Below, one piece after another: positions 11,950 to 23,818 of a stretch of 64,000 nt of DNA. The stretch comes from Dioszegia crocea. Lineage: Eukaryota; Basidiomycota; Tremellomycetes; Tremellales; Bulleribasidiaceae. A model generated the notes under the pieces. The model did no database searches. It saw only the letters and a list, made by a program, of their open reading frames with translations, and was not told the DNA's origin. The stretch covers positions 509,392 to 573,391 of the forward strand of contig BCKK01000010.1 in NCBI GenBank assembly GCA_001600615.1, read 5' to 3'. The first letter of the stretch is position 1. The number at the start of each line of letters is the position of its first letter. The position numbers and the translations under genes are program-made.

Positions 11950-12701
11950 GTTGATCGTAGTGAGGTTTCGTGCCGCTGGCTGGGAGCGAGCGAGACTGGT
12001 TATGTACACGCTGTATGTGAGCCTCAAAGACGTCGGGGATAGAGAAGATTTGGTGTAGATATGAGGTTATTGATGAGGAAAATGTCTTGGTGATCGGCGA
12101 TGTTCAGAGGTAGGGAGTTAGCAGCCACGGTGGTGTGAAAGAAGAAAGGTATAGGTGGATGTTTTTGTAGGGGATATAATGTGGCATCGATCAGCGAGTG
12201 CCCAATCCGCCGCTTATACCCCATGAAGGGCATCGAAGCTACCTCTTGGCAGGGTGAACCCCTTTCATCCAGACGGCCCAAAGGAGCTCCGGGACAAGTG
12301 TGAGCAAGGGCGGCAACGCGTGTGACCTTCACTCAAACACGCAACGGAACGTTGATCCCTTAAAGCCTTTATTACACCGGCCAACCTCACCCTGGAAAAG
12401 TCGGGATGCTGTGCTAGCATAGCACGCTGTGTAGCCTCGTAAGAAGCCTGACTTGACGAGCTCGAGGTTTGGGGGTCAAACGGCGTTTCTCGACAAGTCT
12501 AATCCCCCCCTCGTCTCGAACAAACTTAGCTGGGTGGCAAAGTGGCAAAACGCCTTTGGCGCCACTCTGCCCATAAGTGCCCCGGAACCTTCACTCCTAT
12601 GCTGACGCGTTCACCCAGCCAGCCTCATACAGCCTCACACGTTGAAACTTACCCATACCTCACTCACCCAGCTCATAGTCCTCGCTAGACCAACAGCGAC
12701 A
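11950..12701. other. divergent intergenic region, F-box-like gene / UBX gene
   Basis: 750 bases lie between two start codons. A 102-codon minus frame at 12024-12332 contains LPLNIADHQDIFLI, which superficially resembles an F-box start. It lacks a downstream domain and consensus splice sites to the next gene, so I do not call it. I see nothing else recognisable. Confidence 0.4.
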
Positions 12702-14161
12702 ATGACAACTCAGCCAGAAACTGAGGCGACAGCACCGTCGCAATTGCCTAGAGAAGAAGCGGACTCACCCATGCCCGACGCCAACGCGGGCACCGACTCC
12801 GCGGCTTCGCCCGTCCAGACTTCTGAGGGAGCTGCGCCTGTATCACCGCCCAGTATAACGATCACGAAACCTGGCCCTGAAGACCCTCCAGCAGCTTCCG
12901 GGATCGACGAAATAGCTGCTGCTCCGATTTCAGTTGGCGCTACTGAAGTAGCTTCTCCAGAGGTTGTGTCAAGCACGGACCAGCCCACAGTGAGGGTGTT
13001 CAATCCCGCTGAGACTCCGTCAGCTGTGTCTACGCCTTGTAAGTCTCCTGTCTGTATCTCACTCAGAGTACGGGAGGAGTACATCTGCTTCATGCTCTCC
13101 GTGTCTGCACCCACTGTGGATCTTCAAGCTGATTATTCAGCCGAAATAGATGAAGCATTCTTCGAACCCACACTCTCCGACGTCCAGAAACATCATGCGT
13201 CCCAAGCATCATATACCAAGCGACTGAACGATGGACCGTTGTTGACGAGTAAACACAGAGATGAGGAGAAGGAAGGTAGGGAGAAACGGAAAGCGGAGAG
13301 ATGGCCATCTGTACGTTCTCCTCCATCTCGGCTGCGCATTAGGAGATGAAGGCTGAATTTGCCAGACGACAATACGGATAAAGTTCTCTGATGGGACGCA
13401 AGTCCAGAGCTCTTTCCCTTCTTCTAGTCCGTGAGTCTATCCCAGCTTCTCAATGAAGGGCCCCTCGTCTTGTCGACCAGAGCTATCCGGGCGCATGTTG
13501 ATGCCGCAGTATTCAACCCGTCTACGCATTCGTGCGGACATGCCTCGACCCCTCAGCCTCTTCAAAGCCCTTCACACTATGTGAGCTGCCACTGACATCT
13601 TTACTGGATTCGACAGTCGAGCTGACACAAGAAGGGCAACCTCCTCGCTTCTCTTACCCCGAACACCCCGTCCCTCCAGCCCCTGGCCAACCATCTAAAC
13701 CCAAACGACCGCTTCCTTCATCCTCCATCGTCATTCCTGCAAATTACGGTCCAGTGCGCGGCGCCCCCATGCCGGGTCTGATGGGCGGTTCGGGCGGGAG
13801 GGAGACTCTAGGGGATCTAGGACTGGTTCCGCAGAGTATGTTGATGATAAGATGGGGTGACGATGAGATGAATGGTGAGTTGGTTCACTGGCTGTGGGTT
13901 TGGTTGAGGGCTAATGTGTAGCTACGGGATGTCCTGCGCCGCTTTTGCCCGAGCTGCGGCAGAAGGCCGAGCCATTACCTATTCCAACTTCGAATGTTGC
14001 TGAGCAGAAAGCACAGAGTGGGACGACAGAGGGCGGGTCGGGAGAGCCTAAAGAGAAGAAGATACCAAAGTGAGCTGCTTGGTGCCTTCCGAAAGCTCGT
14101 CGATTGCTGTAGCTGACGGAATAGATGGTTAGCGAAGGGGCTGATGAAGAGGAAGAAGTAA
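12702..14161 (+). CDS. UBX-domain protein (TUG/ASPSCR1-like)
   Basis: Seven exons (12702-13038, 13141-13310, 13366-13430, 13510-13580, 13617-13874, 13922-14069, 14125-14161) give 361 aa. Residues 1-110 are a disordered Pro/Ala/Ser/Glu-rich N-terminus. About 115-165 form a conserved lead-in (FFEPTLSDVQKHHAS, then RLNDGPLLTSKHRDEEK). About 170-230 are the UBX fold (TTIRIKFSDGTQVQSSFPSS, then IQPVYAFVRTCL and PFTLFELTQEGQP). The C-terminus ends WLAKGLMKRKK. UBX domains bind Cdc48/p97, so a cofactor role in protein extraction or sorting is likely. The assignment to the TUG-like subgroup rests on the lead-in motif. The first acceptor could be 13128 instead of 13140; both keep the frame. Confidence 0.85.
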
Positions 14162-14281
14162 AGTATAGTAGTGCTGTCTGAGAGGTAGATGTGACTTGTG
14201 CGAGATGCAATATCTGCCTGCATAGATGCATCACCTCCAACATTTGGTCTGATCCACACGTCTTCCTCAATTTTCGTGTGG

Positions 14282-15729
14282 TCACGATGACGTATCTGAC
14301 TAGATCAGCACATGCCCCTCATATAGTCATCCCTGCCAACACTTACAGTAGATGTAATCATCAACCAATGGCAGATATCCCTCGCCCAACCCAGCCACCA
14401 TCCCGATGAGAGGCCACTTCTCAAACCACTCCACCCAGCTCTGTATCTTGGGCCGAGTAAATCCGATCCACATCGGCCCAGTAAGGAAGGCATGCGCCAA
14501 GAGCCGCTTGTCCTGACTCGCATTATGCTGCGATAGGAGGAGAGAGGTGGATGAGGTTGTGCGCAGGTGTCGGGCTAGAATGCGGAGAAGGAGAGGGATG
14601 AGGAATGGCGGTAGCGAGCGAGAGAGGGTAGGGAGGGATAAGGGACGATAGGTGTGGTGATTAGGGTTGGAATGCTGGGCTTGTTAGCTACGCGCTTCAT
14701 TGATGAGAATTCGAATACAGGTCCAAGAAAGGCCCTCGTGCCAGAGTCAAACAAGAAATTGGAACTTACAGCTACGCGCAGCAGTAAGATGACCTGGACG
14801 AGCGTGGCGGAGCAACTCAATACCTCCGCCGCATACCCTCTGAAGTCCTTAATTTCGGGTAGAAGAGAGAGAGGGTGGGGTAGGTACTCTTCCGGCAGGG
14901 CAGAAGAGAGTGGGTAGAGATGCGTTCGGAGTGCAGATCCGGCGGGGAGGAGGGGCAAGATGGGGTGAGCTGTAGATTGCGATTTGTCCTCTTCGATTTC
15001 TTTCGGGTCGAGAGTGGGTGGATCGAGGATTTCTGTAGGGAGAGATGAGATGTCGAGGTCACGGTAGGGCGTAGGATGGGATAGGACGGGCCGATTTGTC
15101 AGGCGGAGAATTACCAATCGGAGGAATGTCCTTAGCAGTTCAGCTTTGATTCCTACCTCCTACGGCGGGATCCTGCCAGCTGGGATACACTCACTTGATA
15201 CTCTCCATGACCAGCACAAGCCTCCATCGTACCCTCTCCCCGCGGCGCTTAGCCAGCATCTCCACAAGCAGCTGAACATAATTCAACGTCGTGATAATTC
15301 GCGAGGCTTTCCGATATAGTCCGGACCTATCAGCCCAGTATCGTGTGTATCGATTATGATCAGAGATGGGCGGTAAGATGGGCTGAGTACGAGGTGGGAT
15401 CTCTGGATGATCTTCATACACCGATGCAGACTTCGAGCGGACGAAGGGATGTGGAGGGAGCGAGAGAGAGGGATCGAGTCGGCGAGTGATCAATGTGTCG
15501 TGATATCCCGAGATGACACTGAGAAGAGTTGTCACTGAGGCCTATCAGCGTGCTTTAGGGCGTAGTGTTGGTGCTGAGGGCCAGACTTACATCCCTCTGA
15601 GGCGACTTCTGAATCTTCGAATCGACCGGGCAGAAACCAAGTAACGTTTCTTATCCCGCTCTCGATCGATTGAACCGCCGAAAGATTTCTCAGCAAGACA
15701 TGCTCGTATAGGCGGAGTACGGCTGTCAT
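14282..15729 (-). CDS. PEX16: peroxisomal membrane biogenesis protein Pex16
   Basis: Five exons (15591-15729, 15195-15534, 14770-15130, 14347-14674, 14282-14295) give 393 aa. The N-terminal signature reads LYEHVLLRNLSAVQS then ESGIRNVTWFLPGRFEDSE, followed by LLSVISGYHDTL. The middle has a KTFLRLVILRLTNRP helix. The C-terminal half has a hydrophobic span (PPFLIPLLLRILARHLRTT) and the typical WIGFTRPKIQ, and it ends PLVDDYIYYTSS. Pex16 is an integral membrane protein that recruits Pex3 and peroxisomal membrane proteins. The last exon is only 14 nt, coding YTSS and the stop. The ATG at 15729 was chosen because the open frame upstream has only a TTG. It is convergent with the UBX gene (120 bp) and divergent from UBC13. 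Confidence 0.9.
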
Positions 15730-16074
15730 CCTGAGTCCCACTGCCAGACTATGGAGCGCGATAATGGAAACAGAGAAGAGGGATGCGAAGATAAGGAATG
15801 AGGAGGTCAAGATCCGGCTATAGCCTTATCCGGGAATAATCCGGGTCGGATTACAGTCACGTGATACGGATTATTTTGATTCCGGCCGGACAGCGGCGAC
15901 AACGACGATCTTCAATGGTGACCTTGACTTGACACTTAATCACCCTCTATACTATCCGCATCCTTGAAGGCTACAACACCAACAGGAGAGGGAGAGAATC
16001 ACTGGTAGTACACCGCATCGAAATCTCAGGAAGGAAGCAGCCAAACTCAGCGAAATCGGAAAGCTTACAGCGCG
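15730..16074. promoter_or_regulatory. shared PEX16/UBC13 divergent promoter
   Basis: 345 bases lie between start codons. It holds a palindromic E-box TCACGTGA at 15857-15864, flanked by two copies each of ATCCGGG and CGGATTA within about 60 bases, and a GATTCCGGCCGGAC element near 15879-15892 that nearly repeats one at about 38-50. The E-box is a recognised target class for bHLH factors; its use here is inferred from position only. Confidence 0.45.
15857..15864. promoter_or_regulatory. E-box palindrome TCACGTGA
   Basis: An 8-bp perfect palindrome lies between the divergent PEX16 and UBC13 starts, 128 and 211 bases away. It matches the bHLH/Cbf1-type consensus. Binding is not shown by sequence alone. 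Confidence 0.4.
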
Positions 16075-16923
16075 ATGTCGGCTTTACCAAAGCGTATCCT
16101 CAAGGTAAGTCATCCTCCGTTGAGCCTGAAGCGGGGTACCATTACTCGCCACGGGAACCTCCTGAGGACGCGGATCATACTTCTGATCAACACATCCGCC
16201 CGCTGACGCTTTCAGGAGACCGAAAGGCTCATGTCTGATTCCCCACCCGGTATCTCTGCCGCACCAAAGGACGACAACTTGCGGCATTTCGACGTCTCCG
16301 TTTCGGGCCCTGGACAATCACCATATGAGGGTCAGTTATTCATTCCCGACAAGATCGCTTTCTAGCCAGATGAGGCGGAGTGGTACGGACGGAAGCTGAC
16401 TCAACAGGCGGTATATTCAAGCTCGAGCTATTCTTGCCTGAGGAATACCCCATGAACCCTCCTAAAGTCAGGTTCTTGACAAAGATCTAGTACGTCCGCT
16501 CACTTCTCCACACTGCGTGCTCAATCAGAGCTGACTTGAATCAGTCACCCAAACATCGGTGCGTTTTCCATTGTCGCGAATCTGGACTTGCGTCACAAAA
16601 CTCACCCTACAGATAAGCTCGGCCGAATCTGTCTCGATATCCTGAAAGACAAATGGTCACCAGCATTACAGATCCGCACCGTCCTGTGAGTCTAGCCAGG
16701 CAGCCATCGTCTCCCTGGATCTGGCCCATTATGGCAACTGGAAATCACCTGTCTTGATGTCGACGAGAACCACAACTGACTTCTCAGCCTCTCCATCCAG
16801 GCCCTTCTTGGCGCTCCTAACCCCGACGACCCACTTGCGAATGACGTAGCGCAGCACTGGAAAGAGAATGAGAAGGCGGCGATTGCGCAAGCAAAGGAAT
16901 GGACAAGGATCTATGCTCAGTAG
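16075..16923 (+). CDS. UBC13: ubiquitin-conjugating enzyme E2, Ubc13 type
   Basis: Six exons (16075-16104, 16216-16330, 16408-16489, 16545-16558, 16613-16685, 16788-16923) give 149 aa, the usual Ubc13 length. The protein begins [16 protein letters not shown]. It carries [23 protein letters not shown], the catalytic Cys in [20 protein letters not shown], and [19 protein letters not shown]. With an Mms2-type partner this E2 builds Lys63-linked chains for post-replication DNA repair, in nucleus and cytosol. Exon 4 is a 14-nt microexon coding YHPNI. The gene shares a divergent promoter with PEX16. Confidence 0.96.
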
Positions 16924-17285
16924 GGGGAGTGAGCGGGCGTTTGGTGATTCGGGTATAGAAGGACGGTCAAGGCAGAGTTAGACCCAGTGACGACAATCCG
17001 GCTCCAGTCTGGCTCCGGCAGAAACTATGGAGTAGGGATACCCGTATGTGAACATGCAGTCGTGTTGTAGCATATCCACACTCAGGACAACAATAAGCAC
17101 AAAGTCTGATAATACATCGTGTATACGTATTAATCGCTAGCTACAAAGATCCCAACTAGATATTGACTGACATACTTGAAGCCCACTTATAAATGTCCAC
17201 TAAACCAATCGTAAAAGTCATTACCCGCAGATCGTCAACATCGCATTCCTCCTCCTCTTCATAACCGCCTTTCCCCATGAAACGC
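16924..17285. other. convergent 3' region UBC13 / CLC channel
   Basis: 362 bases lie between two stops. It is AT-rich around 17050-17200 (TAATACATCGTGTATACG and similar) and presumably holds both 3' UTRs. No gene seen. Confidence 0.45.
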
Positions 17286-20200
17286 CTAGTGCCGCTCAGC
17301 CTCCAATTCGGCCAAAAAGTTCAACCACCCCTTCTTCGTGACCAAGCCCCTAAACAGCCCATGGCCATCAACAACTAGTAGCTGCCTCGCACCGAGTTTG
17401 ACAAAGAGCTGTTGGACCAGCTCGAGTGGGGAGTGGGGTTGAACCGTGATGGGTGCCTATCGAAGTCAGCTCGTCGTCATATCGCACCGGTATGTGGAGT
17501 CAGCGGCGGAACTGACCCGATCAAGATATCGCGACAGGTCATAAGGGTTCGCCCGTCCCATATCTGCACTATCGGCAAAGCTGAAAATGGAGTGAATGCT
17601 GTTCTTCATCCGGGACTCGTCAGACGGCATGAGATTGAGTCGAGCATCCGGCTCGTCGGCCAACAGAGCTAACATGATTAGCTCATTCTTTACTCGGACG
17701 ATCCCAAAAGTGGTGGAGAACTCACCCAAAGCATGCTCCAACTCGTTCGTGCCTAAAAATCCAATAACCCTCATTCCCCCTCGCTCCCTCTCTTTATCTT
17801 TTCCCCCGCCTCCCATCCCCAGTCCCAAGCCTTTACCATGCCCATGATGACCATGATCGTGATCCCTGACCAAGACCGGGAAACCCGTATCTGCCATCCC
17901 GCCCCTGGCCAACTCCAACATCCGACCAGTGAGTGATCGGACCGTATGGACCTTATCGGCCCGGAGAGTAGGTATAGACCTATCGGCAACTTCTTCAACT
18001 ACGCGCGAGCCCCACAGGTATTCGTGTTTGCTATCCAGGTAAGGCAGTTGGTTTAGGCTGTAAGGTCAGTCGTCTTTCTCTAAAAGGAGGAAGTATTGAA
18101 CTTACTCAATGACCAAATCATATATTCCCTTCTTCTCAAGCATATCTGCAGTAGTCTTGGCGAGTAAAACAGCCAGCATGATGGGTACGACATAGTTGAG
18201 TGATCCGGTCAGTTCAATCATGATGACAACGAGGGAGACGGTGGTTCGTGTCACGCCAGCTAGTGTAGCGGCGGCGCCTACCTGATTATTGGTCAGCTCT
18301 TTGTTTCCGGTGGTCGTCATAGAGCCTTTTGGATGGGTAAGCCAGCTTACCATGGCGTATAGACCCGGAACGACACACTCTGTGCCTCTACACACATCAA
18401 ATATCGGCCAATCGGGATAAGCATGCTCGATCCATTCCATCGTCAATCCCGCGATCCGCCCAAAACACGCTCCGACCACTAGAGATGGTATGAAGATACC
18501 AGCTGCACGATGGTGAGCTGCTTTCCTGTTTCGTCGCTCGCAAACTGGCAGCTCACCAGGTAGCTTGATTCCGAATGTGACGATGGTCAGACAACCCTTG
18601 ATGACCAAGGCAGTACCGATCAACATGATAATTCCTGTGATTTCACTTGGGTGATCGACACAAAGCCTGCTAGTAGAGTCATGTTTGCACTCTGCGAAGA
18701 GCTGTCGGATCAGTTTCAGCCATTGGTCATTCATGGAGATTACGAAGAGGACCCGGTAACTCACGCTAGCGACAAGCTCAGTCCCGCCCATCCTGCAATA
18801 AGGGTTCATGAACGACACCAGCGTAGTCAGGCCAGTAACCTAAAGTATCAGCTATGCTTCTTCGCCTAAAGTCGGGATATATCCGCTAGCAGACATACGA
18901 ATAGAACCTCGACGATAGGATGTCGTCCAATCCACGTTCCCTGTCTTACATTCCTCGACCAGAGAATATTCAATCGAGAGAAGATGGCACCGTAGATACC
19001 ACCGAATATACCTAGGATGGCAAATACGCCGAATTCCCAATTGTGATAAGGCTTCGTATAGGTCACTGCAAACTGAGGTGTAAGTTGGTCTCCCACTCGG
19101 GTCTCATTGGAGGAATCAGGAAGAGCTGAACTTACCAAAACGATTGAACCATTCCCGAAGGGGTTCAGCGCTTTGAGTGTGATTACTGCTACGGCAGCAC
19201 ACCAGAAGCTGGACAAGTCAGCTCGTACTCCCACACGATAGTCACTTCCAGCTGACCTCCTCCACATCACTTTGGGCGGGAAGTAGTACGATACTTCTTC
19301 CAGAGAAAAGAGGACACCGCCTATCGGAGCACCAAAAGCGACCTGGAGTATCAGCCGAAGGATCTCGTCCATGTTTTCAGCTTCGTCGTAGATTTACTGA
19401 GACTCCAGCAGCACAGGCGGCGGACAAGATCTCCCGCCTCTTCGCTTCGTTAAACTCAAACTTCGTGAACAGACGAGAAACGATATTACCGCAGCAGCAC
19501 GCGATGTGCACTAGGGGTCCTTCCTTACCTGGTCAGAGTCAGCTTGCATTCGACCTCACCGCGGCCAATGTAGCTCACCAAGTGATAGACCAGAAGCCAC
19601 AGACAGCGCCAAACCTAAGCTCTTGGTGAATAATGTCCATCCGCCAAGATATCCATGAATCACAAAGCCTACACAAATCAGCTTCCGATGCCCCGGATCA
19701 TCTCTACAGGAGGCGCCAGCTGAGACTAGCACTCACCAGACAGTATAGTCTTAATCTCCGGTATGCCGCTCCCTGCCGCATAGTACATCACTTTCCGAGG
19801 GGGCGCCTTCTTTCCTCCATGTAACTGCCCTTCGGAGTTGCTCGAGAGTAACGGTTGGTCCTCCCCTCCTCGCCGTGTTTTGCCATTCGGCGTAACAGCG
19901 GGGGTGGATGGACTAGATATGAAAGTAGAGTCTTTGGAAGTGACGTGATGTTCGGAAGAAGAGAGGTAGATTGTGAGTGTAGATGCTAGACCGGCAAGAA
20001 TGAGCTGATGAGGTCAGCTCGACGTTCTTTGCGGGCAACGATGCAAAAAGAGCTGTTAGCTTACAGCAATCAAAGCGTAAGTCCCAAATTCCGCCACTCC
20101 AAAATCCACTCCAGTCCATACACCCCCGGACTCATCGCCTATCCACTCGCCCCATGAGATCCAATCTGGGCATTCTTCACCTTCGGCCGGAAGGTGATGC

Positions 20201-21959
20201 TCCTCCGTTGTCCCAAAGAAAGGCGAAGGGAGGGAAAGGAAAGAAGGGGAGGTGAGGTTGGAAAAGGTGGGAGGGGGAAGAAAACGATGGCGGGCCGTGC
20301 AGCAGAAGCGTTTTGGGGAAATCCAGGATGTGGCGCAGAAGCCTTCTTTTAGGTCGAAGAGGGTCATTTCTGTGCGTATTATAAGAAAGGCCAGGATAGC
20401 CGAGAGGATACCTGACGATTAGTTGTGCTCTCATCGGAGGTCGGAGGAAATAGCGAGGTTGATTCAACGTACCTATCACTGTCACCAGCATCCATCCCTG
20501 AAATCTGTCCCAGGCGTTTGCTATTGCCCCGCGGTAGGACCGCTTGCCATTTATACGCATTTTCCGCACTCGGGATGACTCTTTGATCTGGCCTGTTAGC
20601 TTGCGCCCGTGCCGAAGCCAACACCAGGATGAATGGACTGACAGCGTCATGAATCCAGTCAATGGTCACGTATGAACTAGGCCCGTCAGCTTGACTCCAG
20701 GAAGCATCATCTAGGGATGCACTACGTGGCGCTGAAAGCTTACCTATACCACACTCGCATGCCATTACTCCTAATCGCCTCATCCTCCTCTTCCATATCA
20801 TCGTCTCCGTCCCAATCTTCATCTTCCGCCGCATCGTAGCTCCCTTGCCCGCCTCCCAGACTCAGCCCCACTGCACTAGCCGTCTTGCGGATCTTCCTAA
20901 ACACACTTCCGACCGGACTATGGCTCTTCGCCTTGAGGATAGGGCTCGCCATAGAGTTGATGGAAAAGTTTCGCCTATGCGTTCGGCCACTGTCAGTTGT
21001 CGACCCGTACCCTTGGCCCAGGGGAGCGGACGGTTGACGGAAGCGTGGAGTGGACGCTGAAGGTGGCTGAGAGTAGTATGCCTCGTTTGTCAGAGCGCTA
21101 GGCAGCATGAGCGCGCTAGACGATGCGCCGAGGTAGGGTGACGATGAGGATGGTTGTTGACCTAATCCCCTCGATGTTGATATGCGCCGAGGGGATGCCA
21201 AGGCATCATCCTTATGATGCTGAAACGCCTTTCTAGCTTCTGGCTGGCCTAAGCCTAAACCTCCCAGCCCCAGGCCATTGCTACTGCTCGGCACGTCGGA
21301 TAAAGTTCGTGGTACGCTCCCTTTCCGATGATCTGCCATTCCGCCCGTATAGCTCGACCCAGGCTGGGCAGTCATGGGAGTTGCGGTCGAACCGAGAGTA
21401 GACCCTCGCCTGGGTTTATGTGGCGAGCTTGACCGAGAAGATATAGCCAGGGGCTCTTGAACCATCCGAGGGGTGCGTTCGCCGGATGAATCGCCCATCC
21501 CAGGAGGCATAGTGCTGGTTGTGTGATCGATAAAAGGGTGATGTAAGGATGGGGATGGTCCGAGGTGAGCGGCAAGGGTGGATTGTATGCTGGGTGTGAA
21601 TGAAGATGGAGGTGGGAAGTAAGTGATAGGTCGAAGCTCACTACATGGTGTCAGTAACGCGTGTCCAAGTAGAGTTCAAACGCGTCCGAGCTTAAGGTTC
21701 ACTCGGACACACACACTTACTCAATGTCCACGCTCTGCCGTCGTGAATGGGGTCGACTGAACTTTCCACTAGAGCTCGCACTTGGACTAGGGGGTGGATG
21801 GACTTGTCGAAGGGTGCTGATGCTTGCTGGCCGATGAGAGTGGGTGGCACCGTACGACAAAGGGATCGGTGGTTGGCGCGACGACGACGATGACGAGGGG
21901 GGAGCCGAGCCGGAGGCGGATGGTGCGGACGAGGACGTCCTTTGTTCTCGATCGGGCAT
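17286..21959 (-). CDS. CLC-type voltage-gated chloride channel/antiporter with CBS domains
   Basis: A multi-exon minus gene starts with exons 21721-21959 ([14 protein letters not shown]) and 20744-21640, a long Ser/Pro-rich disordered N-tail. Then come the fungal CLC entry motif ([11 protein letters not shown]), the pore signatures [13 protein letters not shown] (around 19780) and [14 protein letters not shown] (gating Glu, around 19510), [38 protein letters not shown] and [21 protein letters not shown]. The C-terminus has two CBS-like stretches ([37 protein letters not shown] then [20 protein letters not shown]) and ends at 17286. The retained gating Glu fits an exchanger or Gef1-like role in Golgi/vacuole chloride balance, which in fungi supports copper loading. 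The N-terminal tail is unusually long. Some internal exon ends were not individually fixed. Confidence 0.9.
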
Positions 21960-22170
21960 GGCGAGTAGAGTCTGGAATCGCGCGAGTGATCTACATACCA
22001 CAAATCCGTGCCTTATCGGAGGATATTAACGCGCTCTGTCGAGCCACCGAGCTGGACAAACTTGTTGGATCAGCAGATGATCACCACCGACGCGAAGATG
22101 GGAATGATGTACCGATGCCGTAATGTTTCAGCCTGCCAAAGTGGCGCCTACACCTGCCTACACCAGATGT

Positions 22171-23351
22171 CTACTCCCTCGCCGCCACCATCTTCCTCAA
22201 CTGCCACCCCACCACGGCACCCTCTTCAGTTCCAGCATACTCCTCAGAGCTCATGAAATCAACATGACTCTCGACGTAATCCTTGATTTCCAACTCTTCC
22301 TCCTCTGAAACCACCCTCAGCCCTTGATTGGAACGCCACCAACTGACGCCCACAGTGCCTCGTATAGCGCGCCAGATCGCCGCCCTCGCTTCCTCCTCAG
22401 TCATCTCTCCGTCCTCAGAGAAGTACCGAAGCGGATCAAGTATCGTGATGTGGTTGTTGGTGTATCCCGTCAAGCGATCCACCACCGTCTCCCCATTGAA
22501 TTGATACACATCGTACTCCATCTTCTTCTCATTCTGCAAAGTCCCCAGGTAGAAGTGTGTTCCGTCCTCTGCTGGGATCTGGCGGAACGTGTCCGTGTAT
22601 GACGACTCCCCCGACGGCCCTCCAGTGAGGCTCAGCTTCCCCAGCGCTTTGCCGCAAAACGACAAGGCGGATCCAACCCTGGATTTGGGTTGCCCTTCAT
22701 CCTGATCTGCCTCTTCGATATATCCCCCTTTCCTATCTACCTCAGTCTCCCAATTTGGGTTTGCTGAACGATGCACAAACTGCTGGAACCGGCCATCTTG
22801 TCCAGATGTGACAAATAGCATCGGATGCGCTTTGGTGAAATCAAGCAAGTCGCATTGCATGAAAGACTTCAGATCCCCCATTGACATAAGCGGTGATCCT
22901 GCAGCCTCGATCGCGCAGTCAGTCACACTTCCGGTCGCATAAATCTGTCGGAGAGCCTCTGCTAAGTTGGTATTGTCGACTTTGCCCGTGGGATCAGACT
23001 CAGAGGAGCTTTTCCGAGCCGGTTTGAAGAATTGAGGAATGGTCGAGCGGGCAAAAATGTGCTCGGTGGGGGAATCGTTGCTTGCTCGATGGACGCCGAA
23101 GGAAGTGGGAGTTTGGGCGATGTAGGCACAACTTTGAAACAAGGGGTCGGTGGCGCGGCGTGATCGTTTCGAGGTGCGGCCGAGAGAGGCGAGATCCCTG
23201 AGAGAGATCATGGATTTGTCGATGTGTAGGATGTCGAGTGGGAGATCGGTAAGATCATGGCAGGGTGTCTGGAGAGTCAATTGACGATATTGGTTGGTTC
23301 AGACACAAGGACCCAATTGAGCAGTGGAATACGTACAGCTGCGTCAGTCAT
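22171..23351 (-). CDS. divergent F-box-like family protein, member 2
   Basis: Two exons: 23337-23351 (five codons, MTDAA) and 22171-23268, with a 68-nt intron (GTACGT..CCAG), giving 370 aa. The F-box-like start is LTDLPLDILHIDKSMISLRDLASLGRTSKR written in two steps: LPLDILHIDK, then MISLRDLASLGRTS. The rest is a single long exon without known domains. It shares a core with its paralogues: FYLGTLQNEK, then a gap, then HITILDPLRYF. The C-terminus is EEYAGTEEGAVVGWQLRK. First of three in tandem, followed upstream by the member at 23819. A role as SCF substrate adaptor is inferred only from the N-terminal motif. Confidence 0.75.
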
Positions 23352-23818
23352 CGTGCAGAGGCTATGAGATCGATGAGTAAACTACGCGTCAGTCCTCGTC
23401 AGAATAGCAAAGTGAGGATGGGCAAGCGTATTGCGAGCCGAGATTCGGCGTCGTGTATTGGGTTCTGCACACCTTCGCTTCCTCGCGATCGCACGACAGG
23501 GGTGAAGAAGCTCGTGTGCCTTCAGGGGAATCCGAGAACCGGTCACGACATTCGGCAAGGGCGGCTCGGTTCTTGGTCAAAGGATCGTCACGCCAGCTTT
23601 CGCTGCGAAACCTCGGCCTTATCGGCCGGATTGGCGTATGCGCCGGCCTTGTGAGCTGGAGTTTGTTTCCTATGGGTGGGCAGGGCCAGCAGATGTCTGG
23701 GTTTCGGTCTGCGTATCAAGGGGCATGTGTGTAATGTATAAGCCTTACACAAGTCAGGATGCTAGATCACTGTGAGATGCAAACTATGAGTAATAGCCAG
23801 TGGCTGTAACAGTCTAGC
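23352..23818. other. intergenic between F-box-like members 2 and 3
   Basis: 467 bases between co-directional genes. It should hold the promoter of member 2 and the 3' end of member 3. A plus-strand frame of 129 codons here is antisense and unsupported. Nothing else recognised. Confidence 0.4.

Noticed and set aside
12024..12332. 102-codon minus frame with LPLNIADHQDIFLI, looking like an F-box start
   Set aside because: No downstream domain in frame, no consensus donor joining it to the neighbouring gene, and the neighbour already has its own tiny first exon.
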